Assembly (NCBI RefSeq): GCF_001672755.1
Contig: NZ_LZKI01000074.1
Span: 1-64,000 of the forward strand
Direction: 5' to 3'
Length of the DNA: 64,000 nt
Source: Mycobacterium colombiense
GTDB lineage: Bacteria; Actinomycetota; Actinomycetes; Mycobacteriales; Mycobacteriaceae
A model generated the notes under the pieces. The model worked only from the letters and a program-made list of their open reading frames with translations. It was not told the DNA's origin and did not search any database. This document shows, piece by piece, positions 18,650 to 29,105 of the stretch. A program made the position numbers and the translations under genes. Positions within the stretch are counted from its first letter, which is position 1. Each line of letters begins with the position of its first letter.

Positions 18650-19972
18650 CTAGCCGTCCACCGCGGCCATCGACCGGGCCGGGCCCAGGTTCACCGGCAA
18701 CGACGACCAGCCCCGCAGGACGCGGGTTTCGCGCCTGCTTCCGGCGCCCGCCGCGCGCACCCCGGGGAAGCGATCGAAAAATGTGCGCAGTCCGACTTCT
18801 CCCTCGGCGCGCGCGAGGGCGGCGCCAAGACAGAAGTGCCGGCCACCGGAAAAGGCGAGATGCCTTCCGGCATTCTCCCTTTCGATGTCGAAGCGATGCG
18901 GGTCGGGGAACACGGCGGGATCCCGATTGGCGGCGGCCAGATACACCAGCACCAAATCGCCGCGTTCTAACTGCCGGCCGGCTATCTCGACATCGTTGAG
19001 CGCCAACCGTGCGGTCAGTTGCACCGGTGACTCCAGCCGCAGGATCTCTTCGACTGCGTTGGGCCACAGCTCGGGGCGCCGTCGCAGGGTGTCGAGGTGC
19101 TGGGGCGCATCCATCAGCATGCGGATCCCATTGCCGAGCAGATTCACGGTGGTCTCGAAACCGGCGGCCAACACCAGACCGGCGATCGCCTGTAGCTCTT
19201 TGTCATTGAGATAGGTTTCCGCAGAACCGCTTTCGGCGGTCTGGATCAGCTGACTCATCAGATTGTCGCTGGGGTCCAAGCGCAAGTGCTGCAGGTGCTC
19301 GTCGAGCCAGGAGCTGAAGCCGGCGATGCCTTCCTGCACGCTGCGGTATTGCCGCCACGGCAATCCGATGTCGAGACTCGGCGCGGCCAGTTCACCGAAT
19401 TCCAGCACACGCCGCCGCTCGGCCTCCGGCACGCCGAGGATCTCGCTGATGATCGAAACCGGAAGTTGCGCGCAGTACCGCCGGACGATGTCCACGACAC
19501 CCAACTCGCCGACCAGCCGGTCCAACAACTCGGCGGCGGTCTGCTCCACCCGATCTCGCAGCGCGGCAACCGCTCTGGGGGTGAACACCGCCGATACGGT
19601 CTTGCGATAGCGGGTGTGGTCGGGCGGCTCGACCGCCAGTAACGACGGTGCCCGCAGTGGATGCAGGAGGTCGTCGCGGGTGTGGCGCTCCAGCCATCGC
19701 AGCGGCGCCGGCAGGTTCGATCCGAAGATCAGCACCCGAAAATCATCGGACCGCAGCAGCTCATGGGCGACCGCGTGATCCGCCGTCAGATAGGCGACGC
19801 GGCCCTTTACCAGCTTGCCCCGGGCGCGCACCTCGTCGTAGTAGGGGACCGGGTCGGCGGCCACCGCCGGATCGGCGATCAGCCTGGCCTGGACGTCACC
19901 GCGCCGGGCTCCGAGGGCAGCGACTCCCCGGATGAAGCCATGCATCGCGAACCAGTGCAATCGTTCCTTCAC
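18650..19972 (-). CDS. cyp140: Cytochrome P450, CYP140 family
   Basis: 440 residues. I-helix LAAGFETTVNLLG (AGxxT), EILRLESPVQ (ExxR), and the haem loop FSGGRHFCLGAALARAE with the Cys thiolate. Position next to LppE and the SDR gene mirrors Rv1880c-Rv1882c, so it is called CYP140 by synteny and overall sequence. The substrate of CYP140A1 is not established. A downstream gap of about 70 bases to the SnoaL-like gene allows joint transcription. Confidence 0.92.
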   Translation of the reverse strand: MKERLHWFAMHGFIRGVAALGARRGDVQARLIADPAVAADPVPYYDEVRARGKLVKGRVAYLTADHAVAHELLRSDDFRVLIFGSNLPAPLRWLERHTRDDLLHPLRAPSLLAVEPPDHTRYRKTVSAVFTPRAVAALRDRVEQTAAELLDRLVGELGVVDIVRRYCAQLPVSIISEILGVPEAERRRVLEFGELAAPSLDIGLPWRQYRSVQEGIAGFSSWLDEHLQHLRLDPSDNLMSQLIQTAESGSAETYLNDKELQAIAGLVLAAGFETTVNLLGNGIRMLMDAPQHLDTLRRRPELWPNAVEEILRLESPVQLTARLALNDVEIAGRQLERGDLVLVYLAAANRDPAVFPDPHRFDIERENAGRHLAFSGGRHFCLGAALARAEGEVGLRTFFDRFPGVRAAGAGSRRETRVLRGWSSLPVNLGPARSMAAVDG

Positions 19973-20028
19973 TGGCCCCTCCCTGGTCCGGGTGTCGTTT
20001 CGAGCCTAGGCCCCGACCACCTCGAGAG

Positions 20029-20451
20029 TCAGCACTGCGCGACGATTTTGAAGTCGGTGGTCACCACTTTGTTGGGGTTGCTGCTGTTGATGCCGTACGC
20101 GCTGCCCGTGATGGTGTACGCGTCGTTGGTGAGGTCGACGTGCGCGTCTCCCACCCCGCCTTGCCAGAAGCTGCCGGTGAAGCCGTCGACATTGCGGATC
20201 TTCACCCACTGCGGCATCGCCCGGTAACCGCTGAGCAGCACCACCGCCTCAACCCCGCCATCGTGGTCGCCGATGTTAATGGTCCGATACATCTGATCCT
20301 GCCGGCACGCGGGGGGCCGCGTCGTGTGAGTCGCGCCGTCGATGGTCAGACGGGCGGCCCGGCGAGGTGTCGTCTGGGCCGCGCTGCACCCGGCGACGCT
20401 GACGACGACCGCCGCCAGGACCAAAGCGACTGTGAGCAACCGATTTTGCAC
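20029..20451 (-). CDS. lppE: Lipoprotein LppE (LpqH family)
   Basis: 140 residues. Signal peptide MQNRLLTVALVLAAVVVSVA with lipobox VAGC (Cys about residue 22). The mature part has two further Cys (PPACRQ and the C-terminal QC) and the DGFTGSFWQGGVGDAHVDLT / YTITGSAYG core of the 19-kDa antigen family. It is exported and lipid-anchored on the outer face of the membrane. Function unknown. Same position as Rv1881c. Confidence 0.9.
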   Translation of the reverse strand: MQNRLLTVALVLAAVVVSVAGCSAAQTTPRRAARLTIDGATHTTRPPACRQDQMYRTINIGDHDGGVEAVVLLSGYRAMPQWVKIRNVDGFTGSFWQGGVGDAHVDLTNDAYTITGSAYGINSSNPNKVVTTDFKIVAQC

Positions 20452-20463
20452 CAGCCGACCTCC

Positions 20464-21297
20464 TTATTGTTGCTTCGGCGCCAGCTTAGGTAGGGACTTG
20501 ACGATGCTGCGTCGCACGAATTCCGGACTCAGACCCTTGAAAAAGTCAATCAGGCGAATGCTCTTCGGCACATACCAATGCAAGCGCTTCTGATTGTGGT
20601 AGGCCTGCCACGCCGTCTCGGCCACGCTGCTTGCCGGCATCAACCGAAGCATGCCCTTCTTCGGCGCGGTGGCCCGCAGTTGCTCGGCGGTCATGGGCGC
20701 GCGGCGGACGTCGGAGTGGTTGGTCGTCGTCGTGAGGATGGCGGTGTCGATCAAACCGGGCAGTACGTCGGCGACGCGCACCCCGTGTCGCTGCCATTCC
20801 ACGCTCAAGGCCTCCGTCAGACCTTTGACCGCGTGCTTGGTGGACGAGTAGACGGCCAGGCGCGGCATGCCATAGGTGCCCGAGGACGACGACGTCGAGA
20901 ACATCAGGCTGCCGGGGGTTTGCTTGAGGTACGGCAGCGACGCGTAGGCGCCCGTCAGGACCGCCTTGAAATTCACGTCGACGACGCGCATCGCGGCGTC
21001 ATAGGGAACGTCCTCGAACCAGCCGGATTCGCCGATGCCGGCGTTGTTCCACATCATATCCAGACCGCCACCGGTGTTGCCGGCGCAGAAATCGGCCAAG
21101 GCGCCGTCGAGGGCCGCCTTGTCCGTCACATCGACGGCGCGGGTCCACAGCCGATCCTCACCGAGTTCATCGCTCAGGGTCGCAAGGCCGGCCTCGTTGC
21201 GGTCGACCGCGCCCACCCGCCAACCTTTGGCGTGGAACAGCTTTGCCCCCTCGCGGCCCATGCCGCTGCCCGCGCCGGTGATGAAGACCGATTTCAC
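20464..21297 (-). CDS. Short-chain dehydrogenase/reductase (Rv1882c-like)
   Basis: 277 residues from the GTG at 21295-21297 (VKSVFITGAGSGMGREGAKL); an upstream in-frame extension is rejected because it lies in the neighbouring gene. TGAGSGMG binds NAD(P), NNAG is present (MWNNAGIGESG), and FSTSSSSGTYG with YSSTK gives the catalytic Ser-Tyr-Lys. Substrate unknown. Four bases from the SRPBCC gene upstream, so they are probably co-expressed. Confidence 0.92.
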   Translation of the reverse strand: MKSVFITGAGSGMGREGAKLFHAKGWRVGAVDRNEAGLATLSDELGEDRLWTRAVDVTDKAALDGALADFCAGNTGGGLDMMWNNAGIGESGWFEDVPYDAAMRVVDVNFKAVLTGAYASLPYLKQTPGSLMFSTSSSSGTYGMPRLAVYSSTKHAVKGLTEALSVEWQRHGVRVADVLPGLIDTAILTTTTNHSDVRRAPMTAEQLRATAPKKGMLRLMPASSVAETAWQAYHNQKRLHWYVPKSIRLIDFFKGLSPEFVRRSIVKSLPKLAPKQQ

Positions 21298-21302
21298 GAG
21301 CG

Positions 21303-21770
21303 TCAGGCCGCCTCGGCCACGTCTTTGATGCGGTTCAGCGTCTTGGTCATGTCTCGGATGTTGCGTCGTTTGCGCAGAAAGCCACCGAACAACCAGTACA
21401 CGCCGAGCCATGGCGCCGGGTTGAGCCGAAACGACTCGGTGACGTCGGTCCCGCCGCCGCTGGGCGCCAGGCGGTAGTGCCAGTTGTTGACCGGCCTGTC
21501 ACCGAGCAGCACCGTGAAGCCGAATTCGCGACCCGGTTCGCACGCGGTGACCTTGCACGTCGTCCAGTACACCGGGCCCATCTCGTTGCGCTTGACGTGG
21601 CCGCGGAATTTCGCACCGAGGGCCGGACCGGTCGCGCCGCCCAGCCACTCGGCTTCAAAAACTTCCGGGGAGAACTTTCCGGTGTTGCGGATGTCCGCGA
21701 TGAGATCCCAGATCTTGGCCGCAGGCGCCGCCATATGAACAGTCGCCGAACCTTCCATGGGCTGATCCAA
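21303..21770 (-). CDS. SRPBCC protein (Rv1883c-like)
   Basis: 155 residues, Bet v1-like fold (GSATVHMAAPAAKIWDLIAD, FRLNPAPWLGVYWLFGGFL). A second start four codons in (MEGSATVH) is possible. Members bind hydrophobic ligands; no enzymatic motif is visible. It precedes the SDR gene, suggesting a carrier-plus-dehydrogenase pair. Confidence 0.85.
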   Translation of the reverse strand: MDQPMEGSATVHMAAPAAKIWDLIADIRNTGKFSPEVFEAEWLGGATGPALGAKFRGHVKRNEMGPVYWTTCKVTACEPGREFGFTVLLGDRPVNNWHYRLAPSGGGTDVTESFRLNPAPWLGVYWLFGGFLRKRRNIRDMTKTLNRIKDVAEAA

Positions 21771-21811
21771 ACACAGCTAGGCGCTGGGACATAGACCGCA
21801 GGTGCGTTTCA

Positions 21812-22222
21812 TCAGTGCGGGACGGCGGCCTGGATCAACCCGTTGATGATCTGCTTGATGCCCTGGGCTGGGTGCGAGTACCAGCCGATTGGCAGGCCGG
21901 ACTGCGCGCCGCATTTTGGCCAGGCCTCCACGCCCTCTTCGGCGAAAACCCGGTTGGCCACGGCGATTTGCTGCTCCCTGGATGCGGCAGCGGGGTTACC
22001 GACGCCGCCGTAGCGGGCCCAGGTGCTCGGCTTGAACTGCAGCCCACCGTATTCGCCGTTCCCGGTGTTGGCGTGCCAGTTGCCACCGGACTCGCATTGA
22101 GCGATCGCGTCCCAGTTGGGAGCGGTTTCCGCGCTCACCACACCCGTGGACGAAGCCATCGACGCTGCAACGAACCCGCCGACCGCTACGGACTTGACGA
22201 GAAGCTTGCAGAGATATTTCAT
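21812..22222 (-). CDS. rpfC: Resuscitation-promoting factor RpfC
   Basis: 136 residues from the ATG at 22220-22222 ([20 protein letters not shown]); an alternative ATG at 22249 adds nine residues. A signal peptide is followed by a single lysozyme-like Rpf domain: [20 protein letters not shown] holds the catalytic Glu, then [11 protein letters not shown], and a second Cys in WPKCGAQSG forms the disulfide. It cleaves peptidoglycan outside the cell and helps exit from dormancy. No LysM or other extension, as in M. tuberculosis RpfC. Confidence 0.96.
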   Translation of the reverse strand: MKYLCKLLVKSVAVGGFVAASMASSTGVVSAETAPNWDAIAQCESGGNWHANTGNGEYGGLQFKPSTWARYGGVGNPAAASREQQIAVANRVFAEEGVEAWPKCGAQSGLPIGWYSHPAQGIKQIINGLIQAAVPH

Positions 22223-22354
22223 GCCCAGGATTTCGGCCCGTGTGGCCAAAGCGTTACCTATTCGAAAATGGCGCGAGATATGCCATCTATCTGCGGAAAC
22301 CGGCTTATCGGCGGGCCAAATCGGACCGTTAGAAATCGGTGAGGAAAAATTAAA

Positions 22355-22939
22355 TTATCGCTGGCAATACGACTGCGTCGCTGATGACAGGGCCTTTTGG
22401 TACAGGCTGTCGAGCTGACGATCGCGGATGACGCCGCTTCGTGCGGCGTCGCGTTCCGCGGCGCATTCCGGTGAGTGCAGCAGGTTCCAGTTCGCCGAAA
22501 TCTGGGTCAGCATCGTCCGGTTGAAGGCGTCGATCGCCGACCGCGACGCCGACAGGTCCGGCGAGTCGGGCGGAGCGCTCGCCGGGTTCAGCTTCCAGTC
22601 CGCGAACCGGCTGTATTCGATGGCCTCGGTGGCACCGATCTGGTCCCCGAAAACCCGGGTGACGTAGTCGCGGTCGACGTGTCCGGCGTCGGCGTCGTCG
22701 CCCAGCCGGGCCAGCTCCTGCTCGACGCGGGCCGGGTCCTCGATGGCGCCGTGCTGGTTCCATTTGTAGGCGGCGACGGGCTCGGCAACCTGCAGCCGTT
22801 GCGCGGCGGCGTCGACCAAGGGGGTCAGCGGGCTCGCCGGGTCGGCCCGAACCGGGGCCACAAGCATCGCCAGGCCGCCGATCACGCCGGCCCAGCGCGC
22901 GGCCGCGGCCGGGCGGGGCGGGCGAACGCTGCGCTGCAT
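22355..22939 (-). CDS. Secreted chorismate mutase (AroQ gamma)
   Basis: 194 residues with an N-terminal signal sequence (to about residue 33, ending PVRADP). [20 protein letters not shown] supplies active-site Arg/Lys, [20 protein letters not shown] the second helix, and the C-terminal Cys pairs with SPECAAER. It closely resembles M. tuberculosis Rv1885c, a periplasmic enzyme converting chorismate to prephenate, located between rpfC and fbpB as here. The physiological reason for export is unknown. Confidence 0.95.
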   Translation of the reverse strand: MQRSVRPPRPAAAARWAGVIGGLAMLVAPVRADPASPLTPLVDAAAQRLQVAEPVAAYKWNQHGAIEDPARVEQELARLGDDADAGHVDRDYVTRVFGDQIGATEAIEYSRFADWKLNPASAPPDSPDLSASRSAIDAFNRTMLTQISANWNLLHSPECAAERDAARSGVIRDRQLDSLYQKALSSATQSYCQR

Positions 22940-23056
22940 GACGATGATTCTGGCGTGTCGGTGGCCCGGCGTCGGCCGGGACGCTCCGACGAGATGCCGT
23001 CACAGTGATCATTTGTCGCCGGACGACGAAACCGCCCGGGCTGGAGCCCCTTGACG

Positions 23057-23094
23057 CACTACTGCGCCTGACGAAGCTGTCAGGCGCAGTAGTG
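23057..23094. terminator. Hairpin terminator after fbpB
   Basis: Perfect 16-bp arms CACTACTGCGCCTGAC and GTCAGGCGCAGTAGTG with a 6-base loop, 21 bases beyond the fbpB stop on the minus strand. No U-tract follows, as is common for mycobacterial I-shaped terminators. It separates fbpB from the downstream chorismate mutase gene. Confidence 0.8.
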
Positions 23095-23114
23095 AACGAG
23101 CCGGGCGTAAGGGG

Positions 23115-24791
<1,677 letters not shown>

Positions 24792-25919
24792 TTGGACACG
24801 GTTCTTGGCCTGTCAGTGACGCCGACCGCCGTTGGTTGGGTCCTCGCCGAAGGACACGGCGCGGATGGCACCATCCTGGATCACCAGGAGCTGGCGCTGC
24901 GCGCCGGCCACGGCGTTCACGCCGTGGGTACCGCAGAGCAAGTGGTAGACGAGGTATTACGGGTCGACACCTCGGCGGCGGCAAGCGATCACCGACTGCG
25001 TGTCATCGGAGTGACCTGGAACGACGAAGCATCCGCGCAGGCCGCGCTGGTGCTGGAGGCGCTGACCGACGCGGGATTCGACAACGTCGTGCCGATCCGG
25101 TTCCTGGACGCCGTCGAGACGTTGGCTCAGGCCATTGCGCCCGTGATCGGTTACGAGCAGACGGCGGTTTGCATTCTCGACAACAACGCGACGACCGTCG
25201 TCATGGTCGACACCCATGATGGGGAGACCCAGACGGCGACCAAGCACGTGCGCGGCGGCTTCGACGGCCTGACGCGCTGGCTGACCGGTATGTTCGAGCG
25301 CAACGGATGGCAGCCGGGCGGCGTTGTGGTCGTCGGCGCCCACGACGACATCGACGGGCTGTCCTGGCAACTCGAAAAGACTTTGCCAATACCGGTTTTC
25401 GTACAGTCGATGGCCCAGGTGACCATCGCGCGCGGCGCCGCGCTGTCCGCGGCCCGCAGCACCGAGTTCACCGACGAACAGTTGGTGGAGGACGTCGGCG
25501 AACCCGTCCCGGCACGCACCCAGAAGCGGCAATTGTCCTACTCCGGGGCCGTGACCGCGCTGGCGGCCGGCGCCATCACGTTCGTCGGCTCGGTGTCACT
25601 CGCGGTGGGGATTCACGTCGGTCCCGCCAGCGCGGCGCCCGCGCCGAAGCACGCGACGCACCCGCCGACGCCGCAGATCGCCGAAGCCGTCACGGCCGTC
25701 GCGCCGCTTCCGGCGGCCCCGCCGACCGAGCAGGCCGCTCCACAGCCCAAGCCGCCTGCCCGGGAACCGGTTTCGGAGCCGAGCGCTCCGGAAGAGCAGC
25801 CCGCCGCCGGCGGCGACCGACAGCCGTACCTGACGCGGGTGCTGGAGCACATTCCCGGCGACACCGGCGAACCGGCGGCTGATTCAGCCCCGCGCGCTGC
25901 GACCGACCCACAGCCCTGA
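24792..25919 (+). CDS. Membrane-anchored protein with actin/Hsp70-like N-terminal domain
   Basis: 375 residues from a TTG (24792). Residues 1-225 read like a degenerate ASKHA fold: DTVLGLSVTPTAVGWVLAEG resembles the phosphate-1 loop, and AVCILDNNATTVVMVDTHDG the phosphate-2 loop, with VVVVGAHDDIDGLSWQLEK near the adenosine loop. One TM helix follows (SGAVTALAAGAITFVGSVSL, about 242-262), then a Pro/Ala-rich extracytoplasmic tail of about 110 residues. The family (DUF7159-like) is found in mycobacteria and has no assigned role. ATP binding is unproven. Confidence 0.7.
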   Translation: MDTVLGLSVTPTAVGWVLAEGHGADGTILDHQELALRAGHGVHAVGTAEQVVDEVLRVDTSAAASDHRLRVIGVTWNDEASAQAALVLEALTDAGFDNVVPIRFLDAVETLAQAIAPVIGYEQTAVCILDNNATTVVMVDTHDGETQTATKHVRGGFDGLTRWLTGMFERNGWQPGGVVVVGAHDDIDGLSWQLEKTLPIPVFVQSMAQVTIARGAALSAARSTEFTDEQLVEDVGEPVPARTQKRQLSYSGAVTALAAGAITFVGSVSLAVGIHVGPASAAPAPKHATHPPTPQIAEAVTAVAPLPAAPPTEQAAPQPKPPAREPVSEPSAPEEQPAAGGDRQPYLTRVLEHIPGDTGEPAADSAPRAATDPQP

Positions 25920-25948
25920 CCCTTCTTCCGGCGCCGCGCCGGCAGCGC

Positions 25949-26509
25949 TCAAATGTTCTGGGCGCGAACCGCGGAGAGAGTCAACGACACCTCGTCTGCG
26001 ACTTGGACCGAACCCATCAGCAGCGAGTAGGGCTTGATGCCGTAGTCGGACTGACGGATGGTGGATTCGACCGACATCCGCCACGAGTCCCCGAGATCCT
26101 CTGTGTGCACCTCGATCACGTGGTCTCGCGACTTTCCCCGGATCCCGAGCGTGCCGGTCAGACGGTACCCGTCGTCGGCCTCCTCGATGGCGTCCGCGAT
26201 GTAGGTAATTTCGGGGAATTGATTGGCGGACAATGACTTCAGCGCGTTCGAACGCGCCAATGCCTTCTCGGTCCCGGACAACCCTTTGACCCCGCCGTCG
26301 CCGCGCAGCACCTCGAGCGAATCGGCCTCGACCACAAGCTCCGCGCTGACGGGTCGAGAATTTGCCCAGTTTACGGTGGCGCGCCAGCGCGTCATCGCGA
26401 TGGTGAGACGATGACCCATCCGTGCCGCCCTACCGGCAACACCGGTGTGCAACAACAATTCACCGTCAGCCGGACCGATCGTCCACACCGGGTTTACGTC
26501 AGAAGTCAC
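25949..26509 (-). CDS. YceI-family lipid-binding protein
   Basis: 186 residues. Lipocalin-like YceI signature: SAELVVEADSLEVLRGDGGV, LKSLSANQFPEITYIADAIE, and YRLTGTLGIRGKSRDHVIEV. YceI proteins bind isoprenoids or fatty amides in a beta barrel. No signal peptide is visible. It lies 12 bases downstream of the alcohol dehydrogenase, so it is likely the third gene of the CYP125-headed operon. Confidence 0.85.
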   Translation of the reverse strand: MTSDVNPVWTIGPADGELLLHTGVAGRAARMGHRLTIAMTRWRATVNWANSRPVSAELVVEADSLEVLRGDGGVKGLSGTEKALARSNALKSLSANQFPEITYIADAIEEADDGYRLTGTLGIRGKSRDHVIEVHTEDLGDSWRMSVESTIRQSDYGIKPYSLLMGSVQVADEVSLTLSAVRAQNI

Positions 26510-26521
26510 GAACCGACTGTG

Positions 26522-27535
26522 TCACATGGTCAAAACGGTGCGGTAGTGCGCCCGACCCTCTTCCAGGGCCGCATAGCCCTCCTTGGCCTGTGACAGCGGA
26601 AGTTCCTCGATCCATGCCCGCACGCCGGACAAGACCGCGAAATGCATCGTGTCTTCGACGTCCTTCGCCGTCCCGGAGGGATGGCCGACGATGCTGACGC
26701 CCGGCGTTATCAGTTGCACCGGGCTGATCGGCAGCGGCTCGGGCGTGACCCCGATGGTCACCAGTTCACCTTGGGGGAGTATGCCGCCGACCGTGGCAGC
26801 CATGGCTTGTGAATTGCCGGCGGTGGCCAGCACAACGCTCGCGCCGCCAAGATCCTTCAGCGCCTCGGCGGGATCGTTGGCGGTGGAGTCGATGTAGTGA
26901 TGGGCGCCCAGCTTCCGGGCATCGTCGGCCTTGCCGGTACCGCGGTTGATCGCGATGGTTTCGAAGCCCATCGCCTGGGCGAACTGCACGCCGAGGTGGC
27001 CCAGTCCGCCGACCCCGAGAATCGCCACCCGATCGCCGGGCAGCGCCTTGGTGTGCCGCAAGGCGTTGTAGGTGGTCACACCCGCACAACCCATCGGGGC
27101 GGCGTCGGCGTCGGAGAGCTCGTCCGGGATGCGGGCCAGCGCGCTCACCGGCGCGGTCACCGACTCCGCGTAGCCACCGGGATACTGCCAACTCGGCACC
27201 TTGCCGTTCTCGCAGTGAATGAACAAGCCCTTACGGCATTGGTTACAGCGGTAACAACAACCGCCGAACCAGCCGACCGCGACACGATCACCGATCCCGA
27301 AATCCTGTACGCCATCGCCGATCTCGGCGATCTTGCCGGCGATTTCATGCCCGGGAGTCAGCGGCCAGGACATGCCGGGGAACCCGCCGTTGACGAAGTG
27401 TGCATCGGTGCCGCAGATGCCGCACGCGGCGACCGTCAGCCGTACCTCGTCGCGACCCGGTGGTTTGGTTTCGGCGTCGACCAGCTCCAAAGCTGCACCT
27501 GCGGACGGGACATGGACGGCTCGATGAGTGGGCAT
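26522..27535 (-). CDS. Zinc-dependent alcohol dehydrogenase
   Basis: 337 residues, MDR superfamily. Catalytic zinc ligands: CGICGTDAH and PGHEIAGKI (Cys, His, Glu). Structural zinc: CCYRCNQCRKGLFIHC, four Cys. NAD(P) Rossmann motif GVGGLGHLGVQFA. It resembles the CAD/AdhA-type group. Located 12 bases after the CYP125-like gene, where it could oxidise the terminal alcohol made by that P450 to an aldehyde; this coupling is inferred from the operon and not shown. Confidence 0.92.
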   Translation of the reverse strand: MPTHRAVHVPSAGAALELVDAETKPPGRDEVRLTVAACGICGTDAHFVNGGFPGMSWPLTPGHEIAGKIAEIGDGVQDFGIGDRVAVGWFGGCCYRCNQCRKGLFIHCENGKVPSWQYPGGYAESVTAPVSALARIPDELSDADAAPMGCAGVTTYNALRHTKALPGDRVAILGVGGLGHLGVQFAQAMGFETIAINRGTGKADDARKLGAHHYIDSTANDPAEALKDLGGASVVLATAGNSQAMAATVGGILPQGELVTIGVTPEPLPISPVQLITPGVSIVGHPSGTAKDVEDTMHFAVLSGVRAWIEELPLSQAKEGYAALEEGRAHYRTVLTM

Positions 27536-27547
27536 GCCCCTAGCTTG

Positions 27548-28858
27548 TCACCCCTGCGACTGATGCGCGACAGGACACTTCTCGGCGCCGTTGGTGTGAT
27601 AGTCGACCTGCCAGTGCTTGATTCCGTTGAGCCAGCCCGACCGCAGTCGCTCGGGCTTGCCCGCCGATTCCAGGTCGGGCATGGCGTCGGCGATCGCATT
27701 GAACATCAGGTCGATCGTCATCCGCGCCAGGTTGGCCCCGAGACAGTAGTGCGCGCCGGTGCCACCGAAGCCCACGTGCGGGTTGGGATCCCGAAGGATG
27801 TTGAAGGTGAACGGGTCGTCGAACACATCCTCGTCGAAATTGGCTGAGCGATAGACCATTACGACCCGCTGGCCCTTCTTGATCTGCACGCCGGAAAGCT
27901 CGTAGTCATCCAGGGCGGTCCGCTGGAATGAGGTGACCGGCGTCGCCCACCGCACGATCTCGTCGGCCGTGGTGACGGGACGCTCGCGCTTGTACAGCTC
28001 CCACTGATCGGGGAAGTCGGTGAAGGCCATCATGCCCTGGGTGATCGAGTTGCGGGTGGTCTCGTTTCCCGCGACGGCCAGCAGGATCACGAAGAAGCCG
28101 AACTCGTCGTCGGAGAGCTTGTGCCCGTCGACGTCGGCCTCGATCAGCTTGGTGACGATGTCGTCCCCGGGGTTCTGCTTACGGTCGGCGGCCATCTGCA
28201 TGGCGTAGGTGATCAGTTCGACCGAGGCGCCCATCGCGTCGTTGCGGGCGAATTCGGGATCCTGATCGCCCACCATTTCGTTCGACCAGTGGAACAGCTT
28301 CATGCGGTCCTCTTGCGGCACCCCCATCAGCCCGGCGATCGCCTGCAGCGGCAGCTCGCAGGACACCTGCTCGACGAAGTCGCCGGAACCCTCGGTCGCC
28401 GCGGCCGCGACGATGCGCCGGGCGCGCTCGTTCAGGTCGTCGCGCAGGAGCTCGACGGCGCGGGGGGTGAATCCGCGGGAGATGATTTTGCGGAGGTGGG
28501 TGTGCTGCGGGGCGTCCATGTTGAGCAACACGAACTTGCCCGTCTCGCGCTGCTCGCGCACCGTGCCCTCTTTGTATCGGGGCAGGGCGGTGTTCTCCAG
28601 GCTGGAGAAGATGTCGCTGCGTCGCGAAATCTCTTTGACGTCCTTGTGCTTGGACACCACCCAGAAGCCGCCGTCATCGAATCCGCCTACCCCGTCCGGC
28701 TGTTCGTTCCACCAGATCGGCGCGGTCCGGCGCAGCTCGGCCAGTTCTTCCACCGGGAGTCGCTCGGCGTGGATGTCCGGGTCGGTGAAGTCGAAGCCGG
28801 GAGGCAGATTGGGGACCGGCTTAACGGTTGGCTCGACGGTTGGCTCGACGGTTGGCAT
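27548..28858 (-). CDS. CYP125-family cytochrome P450 (paralogue or relocated orthologue)
   Basis: 436 residues. LPPGFDFTDPDIHAERLPVE, LLAVAGNETTRNSITQGMMA (I-helix), TADEIVRWATPV (the ExxR region), and FGGTGAHYCLGANLARM (haem Cys) match M. tuberculosis CYP125A1 across the length. CYP125A1 oxidises C26 of cholesterol/cholestenone. The usual cyp125 lies in the large cholesterol cluster (Rv3545c), so a copy beside fbpB is unexpected. A unique N-terminal EPTV repeat (12-bp units at 28820-28855) precedes the core. A KstR box lies about 100 bases upstream. Confidence 0.93.
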   Translation of the reverse strand: MPTVEPTVEPTVKPVPNLPPGFDFTDPDIHAERLPVEELAELRRTAPIWWNEQPDGVGGFDDGGFWVVSKHKDVKEISRRSDIFSSLENTALPRYKEGTVREQRETGKFVLLNMDAPQHTHLRKIISRGFTPRAVELLRDDLNERARRIVAAAATEGSGDFVEQVSCELPLQAIAGLMGVPQEDRMKLFHWSNEMVGDQDPEFARNDAMGASVELITYAMQMAADRKQNPGDDIVTKLIEADVDGHKLSDDEFGFFVILLAVAGNETTRNSITQGMMAFTDFPDQWELYKRERPVTTADEIVRWATPVTSFQRTALDDYELSGVQIKKGQRVVMVYRSANFDEDVFDDPFTFNILRDPNPHVGFGGTGAHYCLGANLARMTIDLMFNAIADAMPDLESAGKPERLRSGWLNGIKHWQVDYHTNGAEKCPVAHQSQG

Positions 28859-28960
28859 TGCCCGCTCCTCGATGACGAAGTGGTCTAGTCGTCCTTGTGC
28901 AAGGAAACCACTGCCGCACCTTGGTTGGGAAGCATTGACGCAAGATCCCCGGGGGCGAAT

Positions 28961-28974
28961 TGGAACGTGTTCTC
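28961..28974. promoter_or_regulatory. KstR box upstream of the CYP125-like operon
   Basis: TGGAACGTGTTCTC fits the KstR consensus TNNAACNNGTTNNA except for the last base. It shares the 18-mer cgaattggaacgtgttct exactly with the site at 31275-31292. KstR represses cholesterol-catabolism genes and is released by a steroid CoA ligand. The box lies between the P450 and the divergent Rv1891-like gene, so it might serve both. Confidence 0.8.
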
Positions 28975-29105
28975 CACCGGCGGTTTTTCACCGAGGAGCG
29001 GGTCCCGGCCGGCGGTCGCGGTCATGCGCCGGAACGGTCTTGTGGCCGGCGGTCCGACCGATATGCTTTGGTGCAGGTCACCGGCGACGACAGGCGGGGT
29101 AGGAC

